A DNA stretch of 64,000 nt from Diplonema papillatum (GCA_030068145.1 JAPJBO010000787.1:42834-106833), one strand, 5' to 3'; positions 52,596-63,327 are shown, numbered from the stretch's first letter. The notes: a model not told the origin generated them from the sequence alone. Program-made: numbers and translations.

Positions 52596-53182
52596 GAACA
52601 TTTCCGGAGTTGGGAGCGCACTGATAAACGAAGCAACGGACGATCAGCACTCAACTGACCAAAGGTGATGAAAATGATAAGCAAAAGTTTCTTGTTCTTT
52701 GCGTGAACAGGGTATAAACCTCTCTGGGGGGGTTTCCTGTATTAGCACTTTTTTCAGAGGTAAAGTTCGCTTGAAATTCCGGGGGTTTAGGGTCTCCGTG
52801 TGACCGTTCATGAAAGGGTTCTCTTAGAGCAAGAAAGGGCTATGTGGTTACGGGTTGTATATTTAGTGCACGCTTTCGTTATGGGTTATGGCTAGCCATG
52901 TCCGGGACTGTTTGTGACCGACACCAAGTACATTCCTTCGTGGAGTGTAGTCTTGGGCCCCCCACGTTCTACAAGTTGAGCAGGGGTTGCCTTGTAGCCC
53001 GTACCGGTCTGTTGTCCGCGTTTATATGTATTTTCTCGCAGTGTGGTGCTTGGGTTTCGCGACACTTGCGGTGCTTCACGTGGTGCGGTTTGTTTTCCGC
53101 CCTAATATAAGGAGGTAGCACTTTTTTCGTTGGCTTCGTTTTCTCTTTCATGTGCAACCGTTGTTCCGGAAATGTTCCCGTC
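52596..53182 (+). repeat. Family G repeat split by a family A insertion
   Basis: The left part, GAACATTTCCGGAGTTGGGA to ATTAGCACTTTTTT, and the right part, TAGCACTTTTTTCGTTGGCT to TCCGGAAATGTTCC, join exactly into the intact form at 18455-18672 if the segment 52755-53115 and one copy of TAGCACTTTTTT are removed. Confidence 0.9.
52755..53115 (-). mobile_element. Family A retroposon, full insertion with 12-bp TSD
   Basis: Flanked by TAGCACTTTTTT at 52743-52754 and 53116-53127. On the minus strand it runs from CCTCCTTATATTAGGGCGGA to AAGCGAACTTTACCTCTG followed by the A run of the target duplication. It is 361 bp without a long ORF, so presumably non-autonomous and mobilised in trans. Confidence 0.85.
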
Positions 53183-53659
53183 AGTACAGATTAAGAAGAA
53201 GAAAAAAAAGAGGAAAAAGAAAGACCATTGTTGAAATCGGGGCAAAAAAAAAAGGATTTGGTTCTTTTTTGTGCTCGCAGGTCGGGCCGGTACTACTGCG
53301 GAACTCTCCGCGCGCCGCGCCGCTGGGATGGGCGAAGAGTATCCAGGGGTGCGAAAAATGGGGGTGTCGTTCTCGTCCCTTGTCCACAGCGGTCGGCCGC
53401 AAGGTTCCGGTAGCGGCTTGGAGTGTGTTTGGGAGGAAGAGGAGGAGCAGGGGGGGAAATCTTCGGTTAATGGGTAGGTAACCTTGAGGGACCAGTCCTT
53501 TGTATTCGTTTTCACCGCGGTGTTGTCTGCACCTCTCGGGTTTTGCTTGTGAAAGCAGACCAATCCAAAGATAGCTCACAGCGGGTCCTTTGGACGGGGA
53601 CTTTCGGTCCTGTTCCGGTGATATCACAACTTTCTTCGAAGAAGACCGAACCCCCAGGG
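53183..53659. other. Intergenic
   Basis: A-rich start, then GC-rich sequence with no recognised gene. Confidence 0.35.
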
Positions 53660-53880
53660 GTTTTTGTAAGAACGTGCTTGGAATGGATGCTCAACGCCAC
53701 ACCGCCGTGTTTCGGTCCTTTGAGCCACGGACACGTAAGGCGGACCATTCAGCGCGGAACCTGGGGTCGGTCCTGCTTTTGGCGCTGTAGGTCCCGACTC
53801 CCCTAATTGTGGTTAGCACAAACTCAAGAAGTCTAGGCAACTATTCCCTCCAGTATTAGCATACATAATTCAAGAAAACT
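53660..53880 (+). repeat. Family B fragment then family Q 3' half
   Basis: TTTGTAAGAACGTGCTTGGA ... AGCGCGGAACCTGGGG (B), joined directly to GGTCGGTCCTGCTTTTGGCG ... TAGCATACATAATTCAAGAA (Q). Confidence 0.75.
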
Positions 53881-54550
53881 TGAACTCGAGCGCAAACACA
53901 ACAAAGAAATGCACAGGAGAAATACTCGGAGGAAGGCCGCCCGGTGCTTATTACGACGGAGGCTGGGAGAGCTGCCGACACGACCACTCTATCATTCCGC
54001 TTCAGTGCCAAGAGGTCCTCCAGCAAGAAAGAAGAAGCGCGGGCCTTTTAGTTTGTGGACCTCTTACAAATCCTTTTACATAAGCGCCAGCTTGAAAGGA
54101 AATGCTCGACGATGCTGCCCGACAAAGAACCGAAGGAATCCCAAGTGCTGTAACTACCGAACCACGTGTTGAACGGACGTGAGGTCATGCGGGTCTACCC
54201 CTACACGACAAATCACACAAACACAACTGGTCAAAAAATCCTGAGTGAGAAAACAACACACGGTGGTGTATGCGAAGAACAAATCAGATTGTGTTTGTAT
54301 TGTATTTGCCCCTTACCTCTATATTTCCCCCCTTCCATTCGGAGTCGAAGCAGCTACGTCGAGTATTTCCCGCGCTGAGCCAAATGCTAGCTTTGTCTGA
54401 CATCTTCCCCGCCACGCCGACCCGGAAACAGCCAAAACGGCCTGGAAAAGTCCGCACCGCGAAAGCGGGCGGGAATAGAACTTAACTCAGAAATGACCAG
54501 TTTGACCTCATTTTCATCATTCGTTGACTACGACCCTGGTCCAGACAAAA
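53881..54550. other. Intergenic
   Basis: No gene or named repeat was recognised. Confidence 0.35.
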
Positions 54551-54642
54551 ATATCGGGGAGTATCGGGGAGTTTCGGGGAGTTTCGGGGAGTTTCGGGGA
54601 ATTTCGGGGAATTTCGGGGAAATTCGGGGAGTTTCGGGGTAT
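54551..54642 (+). repeat. G-quadruplex-prone GGGGAGTTTC array, copy 1
   Basis: Nine to ten GGGG tracts separated by six-base loops (AGTATC, AGTTTC, AATTTC, AAATTC). The regular spacing fits an intramolecular G-quadruplex on the plus strand. Confidence 0.85.
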
Positions 54643-56463
54643 TTCCTTTGTGGCGACCACTTTCCCTGCAGCCCGCCTTGGCGAAGGCGGGAAGGGGGCT
54701 ACGCTATTATGGCCCTACCTTGCGCAGAGCGGTCCCGTGTTTGGCTATGCCCCGAAGACGAAGATAGAGGCTGTGAAGGAAGGACAGACTGGGAGGTACA
54801 GGTTGGCACGGTTTGACACAGGTAGCGACAGGATCCGCTGCGGCAAGGAGAGCAGGAACTGTTTCACCAGAGGTCGTGCGGGTACAGAGACAATGCTCGT
54901 GCTCGAGTCGCAGCTGGGGACGAACAGGCACGCCTTCAATGATGAGGTCTGGGGGATGGACGTATTTTCCACGTATGGGCGGACGTGCTGGTGGGACGCC
55001 TTCGAAGACGACACCTCCGGCAAGAAAAGGCAGAAGAGGGTAAATTTAGTGGGCGGCGGAGACCCAGTGCGACGCGAGAGTGTGCACGAGACATCACAAA
55101 GCGAAATGCGAAGAGTGCAAGCATCGGCAAGCGTCGGTAGCGCGCTGCTGCCGAGGCACACCACGCGACAGGGGACGGCCTCGCCGTGAAGTAATGCGAG
55201 AAGCACAGGATGACGCAGTGCGAGACGTGCAAGACGAAGACACTCCGCGGCGGGCAGAGGTCAAGATAAGGTACCAGTGACGAAGAGAGGTAGCACGAAG
55301 AGGTAGTCACGAAAGAGAGCAGATGCAGATTATCGCCACTGGCTCTTTGCATGCTAGCCCTAACCACCAGGACCAGGGGCAGATACGGTCGAAGACGGCA
55401 ATTTGAGCGAGGAGTAAGGTTGATAACCAAAATGAGAGGCACGATGGCCATCCGAAAGCAGGGTTGCAGGATGATGCTTGGCCAAGGATCGGTTGCTATG
55501 GCGACTGGGACAGAGAGATAACGCAAGATAGAGAGTCCTCCTTATGGGTGGTCACACCTTCGCAGTCCCAGGGCCTCCACCCACCTGCATACGGTCGTCG
55601 ACTGACCATTCCCGAGACGAGTTGGAATGCGGGTACCATCTTTCCGGAGATTTCCGGTTCCTCCCGTACTCTACAACTCCCCACATAAGTGAACGTGGAC
55701 TCCGAAGTGGACACTCCTTTCAACCGGGTGCACGAATTCAGAATTCCGGGATGGGTTGACCCACTGTTTCCGATGCGGCTTCCAATCATTGAAGGCTAAA
55801 CTCGGGTGCAGGAGCGGTGCTCGTCGTTCGGGACCAGATGGGGGACGACTGGGTCTGCCCGGTTTACACGTGACTGCTGCAGCGTGGTCAGAAGTGGGAA
55901 GGTCATCGGGAGATGGCGGGCGCGAATACTTTTTGCCCAAACCAAAACCCAAGAGGGGATTGGAGAGTTTGACATAAGAATGGCAAACTCGTGGTACCGA
56001 AGGTTGCAACCGCAAACAGAAGAGTCAGATGATGGTTGAACCTGCGCACATGCACACGACGCGTCCTGTTCAGACGCCTCCCTGTGTCCAAGGACTCAAA
56101 GGCAGGTCCTGCAGGTTTTCCAACAACTGCTGGTTCGCCTTGAGGCCCTCCGAATCCGCAGGCTGAAGGGTGTGCCTCAACAACTGCCCAGGAGTCCAAG
56201 CTACAGTTGGTAGATGCATCCGGTTAGTAGAGGAAGAGGATCGGAGGAGGAGGAACACGGACGGCTCAAGAGAGCCGCGTCCGAAGCACACTAGCACACC
56301 TACCTGCACACCTCACCCACTTGCCCGCACCCGTCTACCCAACTACCCACCTGTTCACCCATCCACCGACCTGCCCACCACCATCCACCCATCTGTCCAC
56401 TCAACTACCAACCGGTACACCTGCCCACCCACCGGCAGCCCCACTTTTTCCCACAAAAATCGG
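54643..56463. other. Intergenic
   Basis: Long plus-strand frames pass through (e.g. 54524-55189) but carry no recognised domain and begin in the G-rich array. A C-rich ACCCACCTG/ACCCATC tract lies at 56330-56440. No gene is called. Confidence 0.35.
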
Positions 56464-56540
56464 GCTGAGTATCGGGGAGTTTCGGGGAGTTGCGGGGAGT
56501 TTCGGGGAAGTGTCGGGGAGTTTCGGGGAACTTGCCAGGA
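56464..56540 (+). repeat. G-quadruplex-prone array, copy 2
   Basis: GAGTATCGGGGAGTTTCGGG ... with six to seven GGGG tracts and 6-7-base loops, on the same strand as the 54551 array. Confidence 0.8.
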
Positions 56541-56579
56541 GCCCGGACCAGGTGGACGACGTCATAAGGTAACACTAGC

Positions 56580-56636
56580 CCGTGAACAGTGCTCGCCTGC
56601 CTTGATGGCACTTGCACTTTACAGAATTCAATGCTA
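56580..56636 (-). repeat. Inverted copy of a segment of the 58171 family A copy
   Basis: The reverse complement of AATTCTGTAAAGTGCAAGTGCCATCAAGGC... matches 58405-58447, the block that is extra in that family A copy compared with 52755-53115. Confidence 0.6.
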
Positions 56637-56888
56637 ACTCTGTTGTGTGGGGGTTGCAGCATGTTTCATCCGTTATGATTTGCTGGGTGGCCTCCCTCGA
56701 GTACTTCCTACAAATCAGGAGATGCTCACGCAAAGTCTTTTGGATCCGGTCTCTGTTCTTGTTTCACTTTGTTTCTCGAGTTAAAGCTTTTGAAAGAGAG
56801 AAATTTGTTCCAGCTGGCGAGTTGACGAATCCAGGAGGAGGGGGAAGGACTCCCCCTCCCCAAAACAGGTACACCGACGCAGATATTA

Positions 56889-57062
56889 AATTTTTTTGAG
56901 CAGGCCGTTCTTCTTCTTTTTCACCTGGTATGTCTTGAGTTAGGGATCTCCGTGTGAAGCACGGACATGTAAACTGTGACTGTGACATGATCTTCAGTTT
57001 GGTGTTGGTTCGCTCATTGCTCAGGCTTACATTTTTGGAACACATTGCAATGTCTCAAAAAA
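56889..57062 (+). repeat. Family H repeat, copy 2
   Basis: TTTTTTTGAGCAGGCCGTTC ... CACATTGCAATGTCTCAAAA. Confidence 0.8.
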
Positions 57063-58160
57063 AACAATACCAGGGAGTAGTCTTCTCTTTTTTACTTCCA
57101 ACACATCTTCTTACCATCATCTTCTTTTTTGGCTGATTTTCGTTTTCTTCTAATTTTTATTTCGGTTTCTGTGTCGGTGTGACATTGCTTTTGCGAATAA
57201 GTGGTTGCAGGGTTGCTTTGGTTTAGCGGGCCCTGACCGGGGTCTGGTTGATCTGCTTCCTTTGTGTTGCTTCTGGATCTCTTGGAGACATCCGTCAAGC
57301 GTGTCCAGGCTTCAGCCCTTGGGGCTTTGAGGAAGCAGCAGAGGCGGACTGGATAGCGGGGGGGGGGGGGGGGGGGGGGTGAAGGCCCTCAACATTGTTT
57401 TCCAGGGTGAAGGCGAGGCTTGTCCTCTGCAAAGAGAGGAGAAGTGCGGAAGGTTCAACGGCTGGACAGAAATAAACGGGACGTGTCGACGAGAGGTCGG
57501 CGCTTTTGGAACACGCGCTTTTTTTAGAGTGAAATTTTCGCTTGAAACTTTTTTTTGTACTTATTTTTAACGTTATTTGTGGATTAGAAGGTCGGTATTT
57601 TAAATTGTTATTTGCAAATTCTAGAATTGAGCGTCGGGGGCGAAGCACGACGACAGGACCGCGGGACAGGTCCCGGTACCAAGTACCTTGCCCGTACACG
57701 ACCTTGATGAGGCACGAGGTTGAAGGTTGTGTCCGCAGTCTTCCAGTGGCAGCCAGAGAGAGAGAGAGAGTTAGAGCAAACGAAGAGCTCTCCGAGATTC
57801 TCCGTCATTCTTCGTGGAAAACCATCATGCATCTTGTCCGGAATCTCGCTTCTGTTAGCTGCAGCTGCTTACTTTTCGGAGCTGGTGACAGGCTTGAAAG
57901 CCATCATTGTGTGGGATTGCCCTCCAACCAGTTATTATCCACCCCACCCAATCCCATGAACGCCCTGTCCCCACGCCATACTCGTCTTGCCACAGTGGGT
58001 CATCCCCACTAATGGCCGAATGCCTGCAGTGTCCTAGACAATACATAGTGGTCAAACGATTCGCACTATCGCATATTATCGCATTTGGGACTTTGGCGCC
58101 AATTATCACATTTTCATTCGCATTATCGCACAATTAAAACCTGGGCAAATACAGTATTAT
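57063..58160. other. Intergenic
   Basis: A G run of ~22 lies at 57358-57380. A family A tail (TTTTTTTAGAGTGAAATTTT) lies at 57522-57550, and a GA run at 57754-57769. ACGTTATTTGTGGATTAGAAGGTCGGTA at 57569 resembles 50208. No gene was recognised. Confidence 0.4.
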
Positions 58161-58172
58161 GGATGCGATAAT

Positions 58173-58538
58173 TTTAGAGTTAAAGTTTGCTTGAAATTCC
58201 GGGGGTTTAGGGTCTCCGTGTGACCGTTCATGAATGGATTCTCTACTAGAGCAAGAAAGGGCTACATGGTTACAGGTTGCTTATTTAGTGCACGCTTTCG
58301 TTATGGGTTATGGCTAGCCATGTCCGGGACTGTTTGTGACCGACACCAAGTACATTCCTTCGTGGAGTGTAGTCTTGGGCCCCCAACGTTCTACAAGTTG
58401 AGCATTGAGTTCTTTAAGGTGCAAGTGCCATCAAGGCAGGCGAGCACTAGTTGAGCAGGGGTTGCCTTGTAGCCCGTACCGGTCTGTTGTCCGCGTTTTC
58501 ATGTATTTTCTCGTAGAGTAGTGCTTGGGCAATTTTGT
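58173..58538 (-). mobile_element. Family A retroposon with 8-bp TSD
   Basis: GCGATAAT flanks it at 58165-58172 and 58539-58546. The sequence (TTTAGAGTTAAAGTTTGCTT ... GACCGTTCATGAATGGATTC ... GGCTAGCCATGTCCGGGACT ... CGTACCGGTCTGTTGTCCGC) parallels 52755-53115 but carries an extra ~50-bp block after ACAAGTTGAGC. Confidence 0.75.
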
Positions 58539-58546
58539 GCGATAAT

Positions 58547-58983
58547 GCAATAATTAGTATCGCATGCGAATCGTTTGACCGCTATGCCTAGGGTGGCTTT
58601 CTGCGACAAACTAAGGCAGGCCTGCGCTTGCAGGAACACCCACCGCGATTTGTCATCGGAAACGAGATCCGGGTTACCATCGGAAAAGAATGCTAAGTGA
58701 TTTATGGTGCAGATGGATTGATGACACCTGATCAAGAAGATTGGCATCGTGCGCAGTCCCGAACGCCATCCTGTACCATTTCCCGCGGCTCTCAGGCAGA
58801 GGCAACCGACCTGACTGAAGGAACCACGGATTGGTTATGACCTTGGACCAGTGTGCGCGCTATCTGCCGGCTTGCCGGCCGATGAATTTCGCAGCGGTTT
58901 CCCCCCCGTCCGGGGTTCAGTGCAAGATTTGCTGCCCTGGCATGACAATTGGTCTGATCGGCAGAGTCCGCAGACCTCCTAAC
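58547..58983. other. Intergenic
   Basis: No gene was recognised. Confidence 0.35.
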
Positions 58984-59235
58984 AAAATACTCGAGGGGCT
59001 GCCTTGTGCTTACTTCGAAGGAGGCTAGAGGGGGAGAAACAATACAACTACAAAATGGGTCTTTTTTGTTGAACGCTTACCCGCAAACCCGCTGCGTACG
59101 TTTGCCCTGATCGAGTTTGCATGAGCAAGCCTTTAGTGAAAGGTAGCCAAGTCCGAGGTGTAACGTCTCCAGCGGTGACCTTCATGTGGGTTTAAGAGTG
59201 AAAGTTCGCTTGAAACTTCGGAGTATCGAACCTTG
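58984..59235. repeat. Family C 5' half, then family A tail
   Basis: AAATACTCGAGGGGCTGCCT ... TTTTTTGTTGAACGCTTACC (C, truncated), then GTTTAAGAGTGAAAGTTCGC at 59190 (A). Confidence 0.75.
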
Positions 59236-59404
59236 GACGCAGGCGTTTGTGCTTCTAGAGCAAAGAGATGCAAGCAGGGAGTATCAACAGAAAAGTACAT
59301 GTGCTCTCGTTCATTCGATAGTTTCGATAGGTAATTATCCACGACTCGTTTTCAGGACAACTCTTGCGTCACTTACCGTCCGCTGGGTGACACGGTGGGG
59401 CCGG

Positions 59405-59690
59405 TGTTATTGGTGCTGGTTTTGAGGGATTAGGAAAAGGTAAGAACCCTTTTTGCGGTGGCCTCGGCGCTGGTCTGGTAGTTTGTGCTACCTCCGTTCT
59501 TCTACACTCGTTCTCTTCTCTACTCACTGCTGTACGTACGCTTTTCACTCTTTTACTCTCTTGGCTGGCCAAAAAAGACTCCTGCGGCCGACACCACGAA
59601 CACATTCGCAATGAATGTGGCCCTGGGCCCCCCGCGTGCGTGCATGTTGAGCAGGGGTTGCCGTGTAGCCCGCGTCGGCCTGAGTCAGCG
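59405..59690 (+). repeat. Family J copy 3 joined to family A inner segment
   Basis: GTGTTATTGGTGCTGGTTTT reads VIGAGFEGLGK up to GGTAAGAACC, with the intron-like part ending TCTCTTGGCTGGCC. It is followed by GCGGCCGACACCACGAACAC ... GGGCCCCCCGCGTGCGTGCA ... GAGCAGGGGTTGCCGTGTAG, as in long family A. Confidence 0.55.
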
Positions 59691-60039
59691 ACACGGTGGG
59701 GCGGGGCGCTCTTTTTCGGCACAGCGGCAGGTGCTGGGGCTTCGTTTTGTTGTGCAGACCTGGCTTTTTCTTCCGAACACTTTCGTTCCGCCCATAATAT
59801 TTTGGGCCGTCCGCGGAGGGACAGGGGAAACACGGGCTTCTTTCATTTTTTTTTTTCTTTGCGGGGTTTGATGGGGCGAGAGGCGGGAGCTCGGTTGTTG
59901 AAAAAGTTCGCACGGCGGGTGCTTGCAGGGTTTCCGCGACCGGTGAAGAAAGGAAGCTTTTTTGACCGTTTACACACAGCATGGGAGGGCAGCGTGAACA
60001 TGAGGAACCTATGCACTGAGTGCTTTCTCGGAGTTGGGC

Positions 60040-60282
60040 TAGCTGATAGCCGGATGATCGGCATCTACTGTTCAGTGGTGGTGAACATGACGTCCGAGGT
60101 GTACCAGGGCAAGGAAAAGAAGTCTGGCAGAAGCAGGACAAGGACCTGCCCACGATCGTCGAGAAGACCGATTTCATCGCGAAGGACGACAACACCACCA
60201 CCCGCAGCATCACGATCAAGAAGATGATGATGAAGTTCAAGCTCGACCAGGTTTACAAGTTCAACGCTGAGGCTCAGGCATG
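60040..60282 (+). pseudogene. Coding-like 3' end of unknown gene, one frameshift
   Basis: After TACTGTTCAG (a possible acceptor) the plus strand reads VVNMTSEVYQGKEK. Shifting one base, it continues QKQDKDLPTIVEKTDFIAKD, DNTTTRSITIKKMMMKFKLD, QVYKFNAEAQA and a TGA stop. Charge and codon pattern look like real protein. The family is not recognised. It is the best plus-strand coding signal in the window, so either the shift marks a pseudogene or there is a sequence error. Confidence 0.4.
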
Positions 60283-60424
60283 AACACCTTGTACACCGCA
60301 CTACGAAGACTGCCTTCGTTGACTTCGCTTGGCCTTCCCATGCGCGGGGGTAAGCGTTGGTCCGGAAAAGTTCCCGTCAGCAACAACTCGAATTGCTTGT
60401 CAAACGGGGACGGGGCCTTTCGGG

Positions 60425-61000
60425 GGGGAAATCCTCTAGGGGCTGCCTTGTGCTTACTTCGAAGGAGGACAGAGGGGGAGAAAACAGTACAACTACAAAG
60501 TGGGTCTTTTTGTTGAACGCTTCCGCCCGCCACTGAACCCAGATTCACCTGTGTCTGTGTGGGCTGCAGCCAGGCCTTACGTTCAGCATGCTGAACGTAC
60601 TGATTTCAGCACGTTAATTTTCTTAGTTTCTTTTTGTACACATGCTGAATCAGTACGTGTACACGTGCTGAAACCAGTACGTTATCAGCACGTACTATCT
60701 TTTCTGCAGATTCATCTGGGGAATCAACCGCAGTACCGGGGATTCCGGTCGGCAGATCTTGTTGTGTTACCACCGCGAAACTGGAGGGTTGAGGCCGGAG
60801 AGGACGCAGAGGCAAAGACATGCAACACTGGCAGGTAAGCCCCCTATGCTCTACTGATTTTCAATAGGTATTTAGCTCCAAGACAAAAGAGCTGTGTAAG
60901 CCTTGGCTGCAGCACATTTACATCCTTTGATATTTTTGCAGCTGGCAGCCTCCTCAAGGATTTCCTACAATGCAGGTACTTATACAAAAAAAACCACCGT
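60425..61000 (+). repeat. Family C repeat split by element L
   Basis: The 5' part (CTAGGGGCTGCCTTGTGCTT ... GTGTCTGTGTGGGCTGCAGC, ending 60570) and 3' part (GGCTGCAGCACATTTACATC ... GGTACTTATACAAAAAAAA, from 60905) make one complete copy once the insert is removed. Confidence 0.85.
60571..60904. mobile_element. Element L, ~334-bp insertion with 9-bp TSD
   Basis: GGCTGCAGC is present on both sides (60562-60570 and 60905-60913). The ends CAGGCCTTAC and GTAAGCCTT are imperfect inverted repeats. Inside is a perfect 22-base palindrome, centred on ACGTTCAGCATGCTGAACGT (60579-60598), and related words CAGTACGTGTACACGTGCTG. A 9-bp duplication suits Mutator-like elements. No ORF. Confidence 0.7.
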
Positions 61001-61087
61001 GGTGCTGGAAACCTTGGGTGCTTGGGCAGGGATTATTCTTCATCTTCAAGGACAGCACCGGGCTCTTGAAGATTTTCCAACTTATTG

Positions 61088-61262
61088 TTTTTAGAGTGAA
61101 AGTTCGCTTGAAACTCCGGGGTTTTAAAGTCTCCGGGTGACCTTCGTCGTTAAGGGAAGATATTCTTTGTGCTCTGAGTGTCGTAAGAGTGGCGGTTACA
61201 CGAGGTAAGAGGATCGGTGGGTACCTTGGTCGTTGGTCATTGGTGGTTTCGGCCATTGTCCC
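61088..61262 (-). repeat. Family A copy, long
   Basis: TTTTTAGAGTGAAAGTTCGC ... GTGGTTTCGGCCATTGTCC. TTTTTAG precedes it and CTTTTTAGCAGG follows it, a possible short target duplication. The minus strand keeps the MAETTNDQRPRYPPILLPRV frame. Confidence 0.85.
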
Positions 61263-62149
61263 TTTTTAGCAGGTGGCCATGGTGTTACGGGGGGCCTTCA
61301 CGATGGCGACACTGTTGACCGCGCCTTAATTGCTGCTGCGGTCGCCGATCCCCCACCGCCAGCGACATGTACGTGACACGACGCGGTGAACGAAGTGCTG
61401 GCAACACCGCCCGGCGAATTGAAGATTGAAAATTGAAGCAGGTGGCCGTTGGGCAGGGAATTGTACAAGTTACAGAAATCCGCTTGAAACAATGTCACGT
61501 GTTTGTCAGCACCGTGGTGGCAATTCCACCACATGCGCACCTGCTAAGGTCGACTTCTCTGATCAGGGACTCACGCCTCGCACAAGACGCTGAGCTGCCT
61601 TTCCCGCACTTGCAGGTTGGTTTCGTGTGTCCTTGGTTCTACTTTTTTTTATTTCTCGTATTTGATGACTAGCACCAAGTCTCTGAGTGCAAGGTTCCGT
61701 AAGTACGGAAATGAAACCATGAGGGACTGCGGTCCTCTGGGGGTTTCATAGGAAGTACAGTTCGCCTGCGTCGTCGCGTGTTGAAGTGGGGCCTTCAACA
61801 CGCTAGCACGGTGGGGATCTTTGTTGCCTGCATTCTATCGCTGGCAGGAACGTGACGGTCTCCTTTTCGCGACTCGTTCGGAAGAGTCAATAAAGTAGGG
61901 AAAGGCTTCGAGGCGGCGGGCAAAACGACACACAAGTTTTACAGGGTGGCATGATGGTCACCCCCAACCCCGCCTTCCGAGAACGCAATCCAATCCTGAC
62001 GCACCTTGGTTTGTGGAATACTCAGCGTTTGAGCTGGGCTCAAGCAGGCCCCACCGCCCTCGAGACCGCAACTGTTGTCGCCAACTCACATGAGGGGAAC
62101 AGGGCTACTGGGTGCAAGTTTTGTCGACAAGGCAAGGCACAGTGCGCTG
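61263..62149. other. Intergenic
   Basis: No gene or named repeat was recognised. GGTTCCGTAAGTACGGAA at about 61690 is a short palindrome. Confidence 0.35.
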
Positions 62150-62305
62150 AGCAGAGCGTAAGCCACGGACACATTTTCAACAGCGCGGAAACCTGAGTGT
62201 CCGCAGACACGGCAGCGCGGTGTGAATCTGGTTTGTCAGGTGGCCGTCCGTAGCTCCAACCATGCTACGAAAGCGCAAAGAAATCTGTCTCGGGGGAAAA
62301 TGTGT
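62150..62305 (+). repeat. Family B repeat, diverged
   Basis: GAGCGTAAGCCACGGACACA ... GCGCGGAAACCTGAGTGTCC ... GGTTTGTCAGGTGGCCGTCC ... AATCTGTCTCGGGGGAAA. A family A tail follows at 62386-62415. Confidence 0.7.
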
Positions 62306-62423
62306 CTTCGGGGGGGGGACAGGGTTTCATACGGTTTCGAGAGCTCCTCTTGTCGGGTGCCGAAGAAGTGGGGGTTGTTCGGTTTTTAGCGTGCAAGTTC
62401 ACTTAGGGATCCGGGGTGTATAT

Positions 62424-63105
62424 ATATGAGTCGATGCCAAAAGGGGGGGGGGGGGGTTTGGGCGGAAAAATCCCCGCATATTTCACCAGGGTCTGACGGG
62501 TACTGAGGCCCCATACCCTTCATAAAACATGATTCTGCGTTCAAATACGCCCTCAGAAGCCTCCGGAGAGCCTTCTATGATGTCCCAAATGCGATTTTAT
62601 GGGTTTTTAGGGGGTCCCCCCGTCTGCTGGCCTTAAACCGCCATAGTAGACACATATGCAACCTGATGCTGGGTCGCTCCTCGGAGCTAAATCCCGGCCT
62701 AAACACACGTTTTCGGCGTTCTCTATCATTCTCAAGGTGCTTTCGACCCTCGGACTTCATAAACTATCTCGCTTACAGGTGTTCCGGGGTGTGCAAAAAC
62801 AAGGCGAATGGACCCTACAGACCGTACCACGCCCTGCCTGTCTATACAGGCTTTGGGGTCAAATTGCACCGGCTTTGGCGCCATATGCACCGTTTTGGTC
62901 TCGTTTGTGCTGCTTTGGGATCCACTAAGAACTCTGGTCTGATTTGCGGGACGCTTTGCTCGGTTTTGGCGCCCACTCTCACCGTTCAAAGTGCATCCAG
63001 TGGTGAAGACTTTGCGCCGAAGCTGGAGAGGAAGCGACCCAGTAGGCGCCACTTCACCGTGAGCGGGTCTCGGAACAGGACTCAAACTGTGGCCCAGGTG
63101 ATACT
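62424..63105 (+). repeat. Family E, left arm
   Basis: The same sequence as 21147-21829, diverging only at GATACTG. With the inverted copy from 63475 it forms a long inverted repeat with a ~370-bp spacer. Confidence 0.9.
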
Positions 63106-63120
63106 GCCGATGGCGGGTGT

Positions 63121-63327
63121 GTGCGCCACACAGTTTGTCTGACCAAGCTCACTGCACAGAGAGAGCTTGCCACACCTCCCTCGGCATGTGCCGCCTGTGC
63201 AAAGTCATCCAGCGAGAAGCACTTTGCAGCCATGGGTGAGAAAGATGCCAGAAGGGAAGACATTGCCAGGAAAGCTCTGAAAGCCTGCCCTGAAAGCGGT
63301 GAAGCCTGCTTCAAAATCATGAAGTGA
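63121..63327 (+). CDS. Small unknown ORF in the spacer of the family E inverted repeat
   Basis: 68 codons with an ATG: MRHTVCLTKLTAQRELATPP, then SACAACAKSS with a CxxC pair, then Lys/Glu-rich sequence ending EACFKIMK. It lies between the two E arms and is absent from the solo arm at 21147-21829. No family is recognised; it may be element-borne or chance. Confidence 0.3.
   Translation: MRHTVCLTKLTAQRELATPPSACAACAKSSSEKHFAAMGEKDARREDIARKALKACPESGEACFKIMK

Noticed and set aside
54524..55189. 221-codon plus-strand frame beginning in GEFRGVSGSFGEFRG
   Set aside because: The start is the G-rich array, no domain is visible, and neighbouring frames are also open by composition.
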